A DNA stretch of 64,000 bases from Cornus controversa (Eukaryota > Streptophyta > Magnoliopsida > Cornales > Cornaceae). Position 1 is the stretch's first letter; each line of letters begins with the position of its first letter. Location: assembly GCA_026545225.1 (NCBI GenBank), contig CM048845.1, positions 119,105,033 to 119,169,032 of the forward strand. The letters are read 5' to 3'. A model generated the notes under the pieces. That model searched no databases, was not told where the DNA came from, and was given only the letters and a program-made list of their open reading frames with translations. The position numbers and the translations under genes are program-made. Of this stretch, positions 1 to 13,093 are shown piece after piece.

Positions 1-207
1 GGTAACTGAATGTGGCTCCTTTGTTACTGTACCATTTATTTATACAGATGGTAGATTATAAAAGATGTTCCTTCTAAACTTAAAACTTCAAGTCCATAGA
101 TGAAGGAAGCAATTGCCCCTGTAGAATGGCATGATCACCAAAAGATTACCTAGTTAAGGGAAAAATTGTCTATGTTGGCCACGAGACTAGCCATGTTTTA
201 TGGTATC

Positions 208-473
208 TGTTGATAAAATAAAATAAAATTGAAAAGAGAAATTAAACAAGAAGAATATAACGTGGTTCGGCCACTACGGCCTACATCCACTGCACACAAA
301 GCCCAAAGGACTATATTACTTTTATTGTATTCTCTCTTAGTTTTGTTTACAATAACTGCCTCTATTTATAGTTGAAATAATAGATGTGATAAATATGGAA
401 AATACATTAATGGAAGATTCCTAAAATCAGTCCCATAAATCACTCCAATAATATATTATCCAAATATACAACA
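208..473. mobile_element. Candidate LTR-like fragment in eIF6 intron
   Basis: The segment opens with TGTTGATA and closes with TACAACA, giving TG...CA ends with a short inverted repeat, and it contains AACGTGGTTCGGCC, a motif I associate with plant Copia-type LTR sequences. It is about 266 bp long, the size of a small solo LTR. I see no matching target duplication at its ends, so both the bounds and the family are tentative. It lies downstream of the last visible eIF6 exon, that is, inside an intron of that gene if the gene is complete to the left. Confidence 0.3.
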
Positions 474-1442
474 AGAACATAAAATAAATGACCGCAAATA
501 AGGATTTTGAAATGGATAAGTAACAAGACATTGGAGGATCAAATTAGAATTTGATGCATACACAAGGGGAGTAACAAGACATTAGAGAATAAATTTCAAC
601 TGCACGAGGAATTAGAGAAGGCACCAATCAAGGACAAACTTGGAGAATATCATGTAAGATTATTTAGACATGTGAAACAACAAAAACCCGAAGTTGCACT
701 AGTTAAAAGAGAAGAAGAATGTTTTTTAAAGGGGCGGAGAGAGAGAAGGGTGCAAGAAGACAACATAATAGATAATGATTTTGAAAAGTACAGCCTAAAT
801 TCTGCAAATGGTAAAAGAGATAATTAAACACAGCTAGTTGAATACAGCTTTGTTGAATTTAGCTGGCTGCATGGTGAACCACATGGAAGTTCCAAAAGAA
901 AGGAACTCATCCCACCAGGTCCAATTTTTCCTAGGCTTGTAGATCTTCCGAGTAGAAGATGCTCAATGGCAGCTCTTGATTTGGGCTCATGTGCAAAATT
1001 TGTCAGCATTAGGAAGTCATACATGCACACATACAAACACACCACAAAAAAAACTTAGTTCCATCCGTCAAAATTATCTCCATTGTAGCTTACTTATAAT
1101 TCAATTTTTATCAAGGTAAATTATCTCACAAATAGCTTCTATTCACTCTTCATAGTTCATACCCATACAACATAAACTACATGTTACTAAAAGACCTACA
1201 TAATAAACTTCATATGGAACAGTCAGTGAAGTGAAGTAGGGCGTGCAAATATTAGACATCTTCAATTTCGGGCAGGAGCAGCAATACACCTTTTTGCAAA
1301 AGAAACAGGCAAGAGAGGAAAAAAGATTTCATCCACCAACAAGGGGCAAACGTTATCTTCTATAATTTGATTAGCGATTATAATTTAAGTTCCAGAACAT
1401 ATATATTAAAAAAACATTTATTCCAAAAGTAGACAACTATAC

Positions 1443-3084
1443 CTTGTCAAGATCAGTATGTGTAAGAGCAACATGATCATTGCATGCTATGCAATTCCCT
1501 AGAGCAGAGAGTCTCTCATCGACGCGCCGAACAACAACTTGATCCGGTAGACTATTCCGCAAGTGTTGAAGTTCTTCAGTGACAATAGACAAAAATCAGT
1601 GAGATCTACAAGTCCAAAAGCTAATGCCATCAGATATAAGTCCACAAAATTTTATCAGGTAAGAACTTAAGAGTAAATTTAGGTCAATATGCACAAAGAC
1701 AGCAGCAAATCAACTATAAATTCACCAATACTGATATCATGTTAAGTGCAACCTAAGAAGCATAAATATAGATACGAAATGACAAATTTTTGTAAGAATT
1801 ATTTAGTTAGTAGGAGGGCTCAGATTTTTGAAGGGCCTATCAGGTCAAGATTTGGAAGTTGATTTTGGGTTAAAGAATGGAATTGCTGATGTAGAAAGTT
1901 CTTGCTAAAGCACAAATGGATGTTTGCCTAACCTTGAAACCTATTCTAGTTGATTTTACAACTGGTGTTTCGCTTTCTGCAGAACATAATGGAGTAAAAG
2001 TACTTCCAACAATGGGCGCAACTTATGGAAATAGGTTGCCACAACTGATCACAATTTATTTGTCTAACGACCTAGGATGTCTGCTTAGTTCCTTTCAGAA
2101 TTCTATTCAAACTGATGCCAAAATCAATTCTAATTTTGTTTGCGATGACAATAACAGCAAATACGTAAAGTTAGTTCATATCAGTCTCAGTGAGTACATA
2201 TATTCATTAACAGACTTTAACAACCATACATCGGTTTAACTTCTTTTCCCATCAAAACCAAATGATATTGCATCATATACGTTATCAGCTGCAAGTTTCT
2301 TAAATAACATGGATAGGATGAAAAGATTTGCTCAAGTAACACCAAGAACCCCAAGAGCATAAGCGACAATTATGAGCAATGCAATGCACGATCCTTCTTC
2401 AGGAAAGGTAACTAATATAACAGTATACCTTGGTCAGTGGTGGTGTGGGGCAAGAGAAGCCCATTTTTGTTTCCTGCAATGAAGATCAAGCAATCATATG
2501 AGATACATATGACAAAGCTCAAGGCATCTCAGGGAAGGTATGTCATGTAAGACGGTCTTAAAAGACTTCAAACTCCTCACCAGCACAAAGCCGTCCGATA
2601 ATCCTAGTGTCTCCAATGGTGGTTTTAACCACAGGGATAACATCTGCTAATTCAGACTCAAATGTGCTGCACACAAAGACACTCTAGTCATATCTTGTTA
2701 ACCCAATAAATAAGCAAAACATTAAATTTATTAAAAGAAAGAAAATGCCACACTTCCCCAACATTCAGAGTTTCAAACAAACCTGTAGAAGTTTTCTGAA
2801 CCTCCAATTGCTACCAAACAGTATGCGTTAGTCAGCTTCGTGAACACCCCAACATCACATGAGTTCTCAAATTGAATCCCTTCACAAAATTAACGCCCAT
2901 TGTATTAGGCATGTAGAGAAAAGAAACACTCAAATGCTTACAGAAAACCACTGATATAAAGAAAGGGAATTTTTTTTACTGCAATAGCTGGTCTTCCAAT
3001 AACAAGACATGATATAGGCGAGTAAATCAATATAAAAGCATACATGTGTGTGATGAGTCCTCTGAATAACTTACTAGTTGCCAT
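1443..3084 (-). CDS. eIF6: Eukaryotic translation initiation factor 6 (eIF6), 5' part
   Basis: eIF6 binds the 60S ribosomal subunit, acts in its nucleolar maturation and export, and keeps it from joining 40S. Five coding exons read 3084-3075, 2879-2783, 2666-2581, 2473-2429 and 1573-1443. They join in phase to 123 codons starting [19 protein letters not shown] and ending [10 protein letters not shown], very close to plant eIF6. Motifs include [35 protein letters not shown] and the [20 protein letters not shown] stretch of the pentein fold. All introns are GT-AG. The leader also seems spliced: donor after 3379, acceptor before 3101, leaving the ATG in a short second exon. The family is about 245 residues long, so the remaining half (starting ETEE...) is missing; I found no trace of it in 1-1442, so the next intron exceeds 1.4 kb and the gene runs off the left edge. 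Confidence 0.92.
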
Positions 3085-3839
3085 GATGAAAAGGAAATGA
3101 TCTGAACAAATTGACACTCAGAGACTACAGAATCTGCGAAAATAATACACCCATAATTGAATTCAGAAAACATGTAAGAAATAACAAACAACATGAATTC
3201 AAGAAACTCCAAAAATTAAAAGTACCAAATGTAAAATTTCGTTTTTGATTCTCATCAATGACAAACGAAGAATGGGTAATTGAAATTTTCGGGAAACTAG
3301 GAATCGTCATTGACAACTACCAAAACAATATAACATAAAACCCTAATTCGCAAACTTATCTTAGGAAATAGTACTCACTGTTTGCTAGAAGTTCAGATTC
3401 TCAAACCTATCGAATCTTCTCTTCACGAACACCTTATTAACACATGCAAACAATAATTATATACAGCTCTTCAACAGAGGAATGATTTCAATCAACAGTA
3501 CTTGGATATTTTTATAATTTTGGCCTTGCGCTTCAAGAAACTTGATGATCAAGAATTGGAGAATTCATAACCAACCTAATTTGACTTGGACTTCACAGTT
3601 GGAATGCTGGGATTTGCTGGAATTTGAGGATTTGTAAAGTAGCTCAGTTGTAAGTTTGTAATTTATCCCGTTTGTCCAAATATAGGATTGCAATTCTAAA
3701 AATAAAATGATAAAATAATTGTTTCTTTTATAAATTAATACTCTGGTTGAAGGGATCGGAATAAAATGGATGGAATGGGGATATGGATAAGGAAGGACTA
3801 AAATTAGACTAATAAACGTATCTCATTCTATCCGAACTC

Positions 3840-4265
3840 CATAAGAGATATAAGGATCCGATTTGATAATTCGACGGATTATATATAATTAAATTTATAT
3901 TCGATTTGTTAGTAATCGAATATTTGATGTGATAACTCGATTAAAAAAATATATATATATATTTTAAAAATAATAATTTCAAAAGAGTTTAACAAATAAT
4001 GAGTAAAAAAATAAGAATGAAATAATGATAAAATATATTTTAATAGTATGTAAATATTATATGTTATAATATTAGATAATATATTTATAATAAATATTAT
4101 TTTGGATCTGATTATTATTTGATTGGATCGACCATAATTCATATCTGATTTGTTTAGCTAACGAATTATCGAATTTGAATTTCTAATAAATTATCGGATT
4201 AAATGTTCAATCCATATCCTAATTATTAACTTGAATTCGGATCAAAATTCGATCCATAAATCTAT
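3840..4265. mobile_element. Degenerate AT-rich insert, possibly hAT-like
   Basis: The block is bounded by related motifs in opposite sense: GGATCCGATTTGATAATTCG on the left, and ATCGGATTAAATG plus GGATCAAAATTCGATCC on the right, with an AT-rich core. This base pattern (repeated GGATYCGATTNGAT) is common in short plant hAT-type elements. The ends and a target duplication are not clear, so this is a tentative call. Confidence 0.3.
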
Positions 4266-5844
4266 CTAAAATCTTTTATGAAAGATTTTTCTCAATTTTG
4301 TTAATAATGTTTAAAATAATTAGTAGGGATCACGTTGTTACAACAGGTGACATCAATTACTAGTAAAACACGTTACAAAATGGGTAGCATTGATATCATC
4401 TACTGTAGTAACATGAGTCACCACCAATTGTTATAAAAGTTGTCACTGGACGAAATTGCAAGATCGACCCCTCCAAAGAGATGATTTTAGTCTAGATGGA
4501 GAGATTGGACAAGCCATCCCTTGGGATAGTGAAATGGTGGACGGGTTGACACACTTTACTTTACTTTTCTTTTCTTTTCTTTTTGTGGTTGAAAGGAAGA
4601 AAAATAGAGTTCTTATATTTTCTACCAATATACTCTCATTATTTATTCAACCAGATAATTGAATTAAAATTGATATTATATCTTTGTAGGATAGTTAATT
4701 TTTTTTTCCCATTCTCTTTGGATAGATACAAAATAAAAATAGGCAAGGAGGAATGTTTCAAATCTCTTCCCTTCCTTCTAACAATACAAGGGAAGCTGCT
4801 TCTATTTCTCATCTTTTCCATCCTTTCTTAATTCCATAAATTTCATCTTATTCTAACTAGTAACTGCACAAGTGAATTTTTATTTTAAATTCAATTTTAA
4901 TTTTTTCCTTTTTTGATTCTAAATTCAAAAGAATTTGGTTTCAAACTAGGAGTGGCAATGCGGAAGGACCCAACTTCAATTCTGCCCTTATTTAGCATAG
5001 CTCCCCTCATTTTTGTCCAAAACCGAATATAAAGACAAGATTCAAATTCTCAATTAGAATTTGAGATTTAATATTATTATAAAAATATCAAAATAATACA
5101 TTGAAGTTTTCAAATAAGAATAATACAAAATGATATTAAAAGCAACAATATTCTTAAATATTGCAAATAGAGATGTGATATAAGGAGATCTAAGAGAAAG
5201 AGAGAGAGATAGAGGGTAAAATTCTAAATTTTTAGTATAAACATGAACTCAGATAGAGATAGGACTCAAGTGTAAAATAGTTCGTGTGGTGAATGAGTCA
5301 AACTTTAATCTTCATTTTTGAGCTGGCTAAAATTTTAAGCCGCTCACTGTTTTACTTGATTTGCATTGTTTAAACCAATTATAAAAATGGCTTAGGCATT
5401 TTGAGTTATATCTTTTATTATATGAAAAATACTAAAAATGAAAAATAAAATGTGGGAAACTTCTTTGCACTGTGAAAAGAAGTTTCTCACATTTTCAATA
5501 ACTCCGATCACTCTAGGAGATGGTCCGAAATTGGTTACTTTTTTTTTTTTTTTTTTTCCAAGCGTTAATTTGCTTTTCACTTTGAAATTCGTCCCAATGA
5601 TGGGATTTGACTAATAATAGTAACATGTGCTGTCAAGCAAAGGAAAAGAAAATTTGAAGTGATTTTCCTTTTGCACTTCAAAACAACTTTTTGGCATTCT
5701 GTAGTCTTGCTATCATTTCGGATGATGCGATTTTTTCTTTTTTTATTATTTTTAATGCAAAAATTAAGCATTATTTAGCACTAATAATTCAAGAGTGTGA
5801 AACATCTTTCGATTTTTAAAAGATTCCGATTCTCATAATGTGAG

Positions 5845-5955
5845 TAAAGATTGGCCCACAACTCTCTACCTCTACTCACGTTACGAACATCTGAATCACA
5901 TTATTGAAGTTGAGCCCATGACTCCCTATCTCTACTCACATTATAGATGACAGAA
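5845..5955. repeat. Diverged tandem duplication, about 57 bp unit
   Basis: Two adjacent copies share GCCCA-AACTC/GACTC, CCTA/CTCTACTCAC and a final CTGAATC/CAGAATC. A third piece, CGATTCTCATAATGTGAGTA (5827-5846), is an inverted copy of the CTCACATTATAGATGACAGAAT segment, so the block can fold back on itself. Confidence 0.45.
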
Positions 5956-6992
5956 TCTTTCGACTTTCAGAACCCTTGCTATTTTCCTGATTCAATCTTT
6001 GCGTTGAAAGTGTTGGAACAGCTTACTAATAATCTAAGCGAAAAATCAATTTTTTTACCTCTCCATCACTTATTTTTCCGAGTTGGGATTTTGCTTGTTT
6101 GTGCATACACAGGCTATGAATATTGTGTTTGTCATCCTTAATTTGTATTCGATTTGACTGGCTCGGTTCACTTAATATTTTTTAATAAAAAATTATAAAA
6201 TAATAAAGTGGACAGCCCGAGAGAGTGAGTGAGTGAGTTGGATAATTCAGTGAAGAGCTTGCACACCAATGTTCTAAAACATTAGAACTCTCAATCTTTC
6301 ACTTTAGAGAGAGAATTAGCACCAGAGTTGAAAAGTCTGTTAATTGATATGTTTAACAGTGGTCCATCAACAAACTATCACTTATTGTTTAATAATAATA
6401 ATAGTCTCTCTCTCTCTCATCATTATTCTGATCATTTTAGTAATAACTTGTAGCTAATGAATAATGATAGGGGAATTTATGTATATTTATGGACAAAGAA
6501 GTCAAACATTATCTGTAACTTTATTCATTTTTATGCTCCAATATAATCACAACACATTATAATAATATTAGTAAGATGACATTTACCAAACAAATGACTC
6601 CAATCCCATTAAAACTACACCACTCATTTTCCCCTCAACTTTCCAAACCACCTTAAAACGTGTTCAGACCACTCACTACATTTCACATTTGACTCTAACC
6701 CTGATCCACCTGATTCATTAACAAATGCAGGTTTGGGTCCCTCCAATAAATTTCACACTACTAAAGCTCTCAGTTACTTTAGCATACTACCACTCTAATA
6801 TATATATATATACACACACACATGTATTTGATATGAAGACCTACCAGTACCATCTGGTGAATTTTATTGAGCCAAACAACTCTGTACTGGAAATCAAAGT
6901 GATAGGTTCTGGAACAAATGCTAAAATTCACACATTCACAAAATATTGGTTAGAGAATCAAGTAACAAACCTTGTTCCAAATAGTATATGCA

Positions 6993-7504
6993 TTAATGGA
7001 TACCATCAAGCAGATTAACTGTGAGCACCAATTGTGTGTCCCACTGGTATCTAGCCCAGCCGCCTCCCTCAGGTGTTGTCATAGAATCAAGCTCACAGCT
7101 TCGAGGAGGAGGTGGTGGGATGGAAACCTAGACCATAAGGGTTAATCACAGCATGAATAGAAAATTATACGAGCTCTTTGTTGTTTGGTAAGACAGGAAG
7201 TTCATAAACAGATGGCTGATGAAACTTTTCATCATTTCAAGTCAAATAAATCATAAGCCAGAACAAACCATTTGGCATATTTGAATCAAAACTAATAGAC
7301 AAGATACGTTATAATAATAATAAAGGCATTTGAAGCACGCATGAACACTCACAAATCTTATTTAACTAACTGATAACATGGATTTCGGATTTCTAATTAC
7401 AAAGAAACTATTAGCTATGTCTTGTATATACAACTTACCGTGTCCTCATGCTTGTCAGCCTCAACTTTCACCATAACAGCAACAACAGCTCTAGTTTTCA
7501 ACAT
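6993..7504 (-). CDS. Small two-exon protein, function unknown (66 aa)
   Basis: I do not recognise this protein. Exon 1 runs 7504-7439 (22 codons, begins MLKTRAVVAVMVKVEADK), then a GT-AG intron (donor ACG|GTAAGT, acceptor TGGTCTAG|GT) joins in phase to exon 2, 7127-6993, which ends in TAA. Exon 2 carries a run of five prolines (SIPPPPPRSCELDS), then TPEGGGWARYQWDTQLVLTV and stops after LLDGIH. The amino-acid composition, a strong donor and the preserved phase argue for a real gene, but there is a stop directly upstream in the same frame, so the start is the first ATG only if no further 5' exon exists. It lies 1.2 kb downstream of the PIRL stop codon on the same strand. It could also be the last exons of a longer, unseen gene, or a decayed fragment. 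Confidence 0.4.
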
Positions 7505-8702
7505 CACTCACGATTACAGTTGACTAGTGAAGGATCTTCTTGGACATTTGCCAACTTTCGGAATCTATTGGGCCACTCTAATCTTACCATGTCAAGAGAG
7601 AGAATAGCTCTCAGCTTGCTTAATGTCAGCAATGTACAAGGCATATAAAAATCAGATTCCTTAAATTGGATAAGCCTACAAAATAAACTTGAAAACTTGA
7701 CTTAGGTTGCCAATAGAATCTAGCCCAGATTCTTTTTCAATCATAACTGATATTCCATTTTGACTATGGTATTGGCTAGAAGAACACTGCCACACTAGCT
7801 ATAAGAGATTACCAGATGACATTTTTCTCATTATGCTGTTATGACCTGGCCATACTATTTAGCTAATACAACATCAGTCAGAATTCACAAAGTAATCAAA
7901 TACAGATCGCAAAGGGATAGGAGAAATTGTAGACAATAACATACATGTAATTATGGGAGCTTCCTTCACCCGCAGGATAGATAAGACAATTGTTAGTGAG
8001 GTACAAACAAATACTAATATTTGACTATAGTAGAGAAAATTAACAAGACCTGAAGCAAGTTGAAGATTCTGAAGGAAAATAAATGAGTTATATTGGAAGA
8101 GATGAAAAAGGTAAACTCATACTCCATGAACATTGAGGGATATTGTATACAACATCTTTTTGTAACCCCGTCTTTTGCCGTAGGAAGTCAATTATACAAC
8201 TCATTTTAGATCATGAACACAACAAATACAAGTGAAATAATACAGAGAATGGGAAAATTAGATAAAAATAAAATCTACACTTTGAGAAGAAGGATCAGAA
8301 CCATATCTGACAAGCTAGTGCCTTCTTGAGTGTTGACAGAAGGTTCCACTGAGATTGCAGCTTTTTTCAACCTACTGACAGCTCAGTTTCGCTGTACAAT
8401 GAATAACAAGACATGAGAGTTCCATTTTAGACCCCAATCATTTTGATTTAGTATTTTCTACACAGCCTACCTTTTCTAAATTTATCATTTATTAATAGGA
8501 GAGAAGGGAGGGTATATTCCCGTCCTAGAAAGATGAGCCTAATTAGTGCCAAAGGGTGAACAGATTCACCATATGAGGACAAAAACACCATGAATCATAA
8601 TATAATGATGAATGGAATGCAGTCAGTGAAGGTATCTATCATAAGATATAACAACTTACTCAGCAGCTATAATAATGCTTTTTTGGTCAAAACTGCTGCA
8701 AA
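7505..8702. other. Spacer and probable PIRL 3' untranslated region
   Basis: The stretch separates the small gene from the PIRL stop codon. Part of it next to 8702 must be the PIRL 3' untranslated region. A short open segment on the minus strand around 8280-8372 follows an AG acceptor-like site but has no recognisable similarity, and I do not call it a gene. Confidence 0.5.
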
Positions 8703-10744
8703 TCAAGCTTTTACATAGTCCATACCATTGCGCTTCCGTTTGTTAGACCTAGAAAAGAAGCATATCTGAACCCATGTTTTCTTCTGCTTAACTGGCCGTG
8801 ACTTTATGTCCCTCTTTGCAACAAGTTCAGCCATATACTGGACAGCTTCCTGAGGAGCACAAACCCATGGTTAAAAATAAAACAAAAGCTACAGAACTCA
8901 TGTAATACAAAGAAAAATTACCACTGCGCCCATTTCAGCTACACTTCTTGGAGGAACTTCCAGAGGATTTCCTTCCACACGTAAAACATGTAGTCGTGTT
9001 AGCATCCTAAAGGAGTCTGGAAGTACTCGTATCTGGTTATTGCTGATATCCAACTCTTCAAGCATCTCAAGGTTTCCAATAGACCTCGGTAGTGATTGTA
9101 GGTCAGCAAAATTGTTGCTAATGTTCATCTTAACAAGTGTAGTAGCAAAGCATAAACTCTCAGGCACGGACTCAAGTTCGTTGAAACTTACATCAAGCTC
9201 TCTCAAGCTTGATAGGGTCGACATCGTGGTAGGCAATTGTCTGATATTATTGTAACGCACAGACAGAATTTCCAGGGACCCAATTCTCCCTACAGCTTCT
9301 GGAAGGGCTTTAAGACGGTTATAGTCAGCACGAAGCTCCCTGAGTGAAGAACAATGACCAATTGTGTGGGGAAGTTCTTCGATGTCATTAGTCTCCACAC
9401 TCAATTTCTTGAGGCTTGTAAGAGACCCAATGGACTCAGGAAGCACAGGGAGTCGATTTGAACTCAAATCAAGCTCCTCAAGACGGACTAATCGGCCAAA
9501 TGGAGGAGGCAGAGATGTTAATTGGTTAGCCCTCAGGTCCAAAAAGACTAGGCTAAGAAGATCTCCAATAGAATCTGGGAGTTCACTTATTCTGTTTGAA
9601 TGCAAATCCAATTTCGTCAACGATGAAAGCCCTCCAATCGTGGCTGGTAAGGCCACAATCCGATTCTCAGACAAGTCTAAGGTGATCAAACTCGATAACT
9701 TCCCTATAGAATCAGGGAGCCAATCGACTTGGTCATTCAATTTGTTCTGAAGATTGAGATCCCGAGTGCGTTTCTTCGAAGATACTTCAATCAGACTAGC
9801 GAGCTTTATCAGACTCAATTTCTCAGCTTCTACACCTACAAAAACAACCCATTGTTTTCGCATAAAAGCAAAGAACTTAAATAAGAGGAGCATAATAAAA
9901 CCTTTTCTTCGGTCTTAATTCCAAAGACCAAATATTTTTAAAATTCAATAATATTTTCAGATACCCATTTATGAAGTTTCTAAAGAACAAACGTAGAGTA
10001 ACATAAATGTACAATAACAACAACTAAAACCCAGAAAGACATGTACGAATATCAATGTAGAGAAGGATTCAGCTCACCTGAAATGCTTGGAGGTTTTAGA
10101 GTCGAATCCAAGATCAGGGGTTTAGACACATTGCCGGATCGAAGTCCACCCCCAATTCCATCAACGTGGAATGTGCCCTTTGTTTTCTTCAAATAACTGT
10201 CATCTCTGGTGAACAATTCCGAAGATTTAACAGGTTCTTTGTCATAGTATAAACTAGATGACGAAGTGGGAGTGGCAGCAGTAGTAGCAACAGCTGAATT
10301 GAAACCACCACCAGAAAAAGAAGCTGAATTCGTCGAAGACAGACTGCTCGAATTGATGGACGAAGTGGAAGCGCAGTAATTGGATTGGTGAGAATTGGAG
10401 CCGGAAGGGACGCATTTCGAGGCTCTCTGAATCAAATCATCAAACAGCGAGTGAACGTTCTCCAGATCGAGCAATTTCATAGCCTCCCTCTTCTGTTCTT
10501 TACTTTGATAATAAACCAAATTCTTCTGCATCTCTTGCAACACCATAAACAGCTCTTGGGGTACCTCGGTGCTCTTCGTCTGCCTCGCAATGGCTTCGAG
10601 TCTCGACTGCTCTTCCTTCTCCACGTTTTGTATCAATGTCTTCGCTGCTTCGACCTCATCGATTCCAGGTCTCACCGGCAGAGATCTGAGAATTCTCATG
10701 ATCTCTTCCACCACCTCGTCAACTGATTTCGCAGGAAAATCCAT
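8703..10744 (-). CDS. Plant intracellular Ras-group-related LRR protein (PIRL4/5 type)
   Basis: Intracellular LRR protein of the plant PIRL family, related to animal SHOC2/Ras-group LRR proteins and thought to act as a protein-binding scaffold. Three exons: 10744-10078, 9835-8922 and 8849-8703, with GT-AG introns and exact phase, giving about 575 aa. The N-terminal part (SVDEVVEEIMRILRSLPVRP, then EVPQELFMVLQEMQ and LLDLENVHSLFDDLIQRASK) matches the PIRL4/5 family-specific region. A Ser/Thr-rich linker follows. Exon 2 carries about ten 23-residue repeats of the form LPxSIGxLxxLxxLDLxxN. The last exon gives EAVQYMAELVAKRDIKSRPV and a basic tail with SNKRKRNGMDY. I chose M at 10744 (MDFPAKS...) because family members start just before SVDEVVEE; an in-frame ATG at 10828 would add 28 residues unlike the family. 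The leader probably extends to about 11100. No break is seen. Confidence 0.93.
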
Positions 10745-12424
10745 TTCCTCCCAATCAATCCCTACGATTTCCCAAACACCCAGAAATGAATTAGCAATTC
10801 CAAACACAAAAACAGTGCAATCACCCAAACGAGTTCAAAAGCAAACCCAGATTAAGTACAAGAAACTAACAGAACAAACTGAATCGGCTTCCACTTTTTC
10901 CTAGAAAACCATCAACGTTGACGACAAAATCAAGACAGCAAAGAACGCTTTCAATTAACTAAATAAAGCCAAGGAAACGAAACCCGTTTTTCGTTTCCTC
11001 CAAAAGCAGTCAAAATAACAAAGAAAACCCGTAATGGAAACAAAATAACGAACACTTTAAAAACACTTTAAGAAAACAAAAGGGAAGAACAAACGAACCT
11101 TCTCTGCAATGGATCAGAAATGTTTAAATTTCATATCCTATTTACATGTAATCTGTGGACCAAAGATAGGCTGCTATTGTGTGCTCTGAGGGGCTTTGTT
11201 CGTTGTCCTGAAATTCCAGTAATTTCCATAGTGATTATATATATACATACACTGTATATATATACTCTCCTACATTATATTTCTGTTATTTGTCAATTTT
11301 ATTAAAAAAATAAAAATCTGTTCCGATAATTTAATCCAAAACACCGTGAACTCGATTATGACAGATCGCTTATCAATACAATCTACACACCCTTTCGTTG
11401 TCTTATACACTTGATTCAATACCCGTAATGCCCTCCGTTTTTTGGTGTAGTAACAGAACTGCCACTTTGTTCTTTTACTGTCCAAGTAGATCATCCGATG
11501 AGTCAAATTATTAGGTACTTTTATAATCATCGGTCCGGTCAATCAAAGGAACTAAAATTTGAAATATAGTTGACACAATTTTCTCATGTGTTATGTTTTG
11601 ATCGCCAAAATCAATAATTTCAGAATTATTTAATAATTTTTTTGTTTTTGAATATATATAAAAAAATAAATGAAAATAACAAAAGAATATAATATCAAAG
11701 TATTTTTTTTTTTTTTTTGTAACTAAGGATTTGTTGCTATCCGTTTATGTTTAGTGTTATTGTTTATAAAAACAAATTTTTAGGATAAATATAATAATTT
11801 TTGTTTTGTTTATAAATTGTCAAAACGTTTTTAAAACAACACTGTAGGTAAGTCTTCAAATGTTAAACACTAAAATGATGTTTATTGTTTATGTTTATTG
11901 TTTATGTTTATTGAAAAAAAAACTTTTCTTTTTCTTTTTTATCTAAAATAATGATTATATTATTTTAATTAAAAATTGAAACTAAAAGTGAGAAAATGAA
12001 AAGGAAAAAAAATTATAAAAGGCTATTGTTTGATACAACGATAAAAATATTATAATTATCAAGTGTGGATAGAATTAAAAAGCATCAATTGCTTTGAGAA
12101 AAAAATATTAAGTACAATATGAATAATTACTAATATACTTGATAATAAGAAATAGTTACTCAGGGGCACCTATGCTAAAAAAAAAAAAAACCTTATTTGA
12201 GGAAAAAAAAAATAAAGAAGTCTCAACCATCTCCTTATCAAATAAATAAGAATGTTATTTTGTACTCATATCATTCATTCATTTTCAGTGTTGAAAGGAA
12301 AATAGAAATTAGAAAAATGAAAAAGAAAGTAGTAGCATAAGAAGTTCAAGAGAAAGAGTATGTCATCTAAATTCCTCTTTTCACTCCATACTCCATACAA
12401 ATTGAAAAACTTTCAACTTTTTCA

Positions 12425-12455
12425 TAGTTAAGTCTTGGAACCGGAACTCGAACCG

Positions 12456-12491
<36 letters not shown>

Positions 12492-12705
12492 AATCATTGT
12501 AATAGTTATAATAATTTTTTGTTATGTAAAAAATTTTAAACAATGAAGTTATCATAACTATTATAAGGTTAAATACAACTCCTATAATAATCAATTGAAC
12601 CAAACTTATTTATTCCGATTTCAAAATTAAGGAACCGTTGGGAACGGTTCTGGTTCCGGTTCTCCCAATAACCGTAGGGAACCGAATCGTGTGCATCCCC
12701 CTACT
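12425..12705. mobile_element. hAT-like short element fragment (GGAACCG-rich)
   Basis: Left side has GGAACCGGAACTCGAACCG, right side has GGAACCGTTGGGAACGG and CGTGTGCATCCCCCTAC. The AGGGGGATGCACACG end, read on the minus strand, is the form (TAGGGGTGTGCAC...) typical of small plant hAT-type elements whose sub-terminal part repeats GGTTCGGTTCC. A (TA)n tract lies in the middle (12461-12485). I do not see a clean left terminal inverted repeat. Confidence 0.45.
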
Positions 12706-13093
12706 TGTTAGGACCTTCTGGGTTGTGGGTCATTCTAGTTTTACAGTATAATTTGTAGTGTGTAGATATATATGTAACCCAATATTATTTATTTCTTTTT
12801 TATGTATATTTATTGCTCTGTTATTATTGTATAGATTTGTTTTAGCATGAACTTAACTTTTTATGCAGTTTATTGTGTTGATTTAAAAATTAAAAAAAAT
12901 AGTTTAAGGTTAATAAACATGTTTTTCTATTTATGATTTTTAAAATAAGCCAAATATGTTTTTATAATCAAACAACACTCATTTTTATGGATAAACAAAA
13001 TCGTAACATAAAGACTTAAACATAAACGATTACCAAACGGTAAGAAATAAAGTGTGTTTACATAATTTAATAAAAATCAGAAAATAATAATGG

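Larger units (their letters stand above)
3490..6990. other. Intergenic spacer, AT-rich, no gene recognised
   Basis: Between the eIF6 leader and the small minus-strand gene I see no convincing coding sequence. The left part (about 3756-4265) repeats variants of GATAATTCGA and CGGATTA and resembles a degenerate hAT-type insert. Around 5540 is a run of T. About 6400 there is a (TC)n tract, and about 6797 a (TA)n/(CA)n tract. Confidence 0.6.

Noticed and set aside
824-1045. 73-codon minus-strand open frame (KSRAAIEHLLLGRSTSLGK)
   Set aside because: Protein-like in composition but no family recognised, no splice continuity with eIF6 (wrong sequence for its second half); left uncalled.
1916-2239. 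107-codon plus-strand open frame
   Set aside because: Lies wholly inside an eIF6 intron on the opposite strand, with no recognisable similarity; fits chance.
8280-8400. Minus-strand segment LKKAAISVEPSVNTQEGTSL as an extra PIRL exon
   Set aside because: PIRL ends correctly at 8703 as in relatives; the segment has no similarity and is likely 3' untranslated or spacer.
9364-9750. 128-codon plus-strand open frame
   Set aside because: Antisense shadow of the PIRL leucine-rich repeats.
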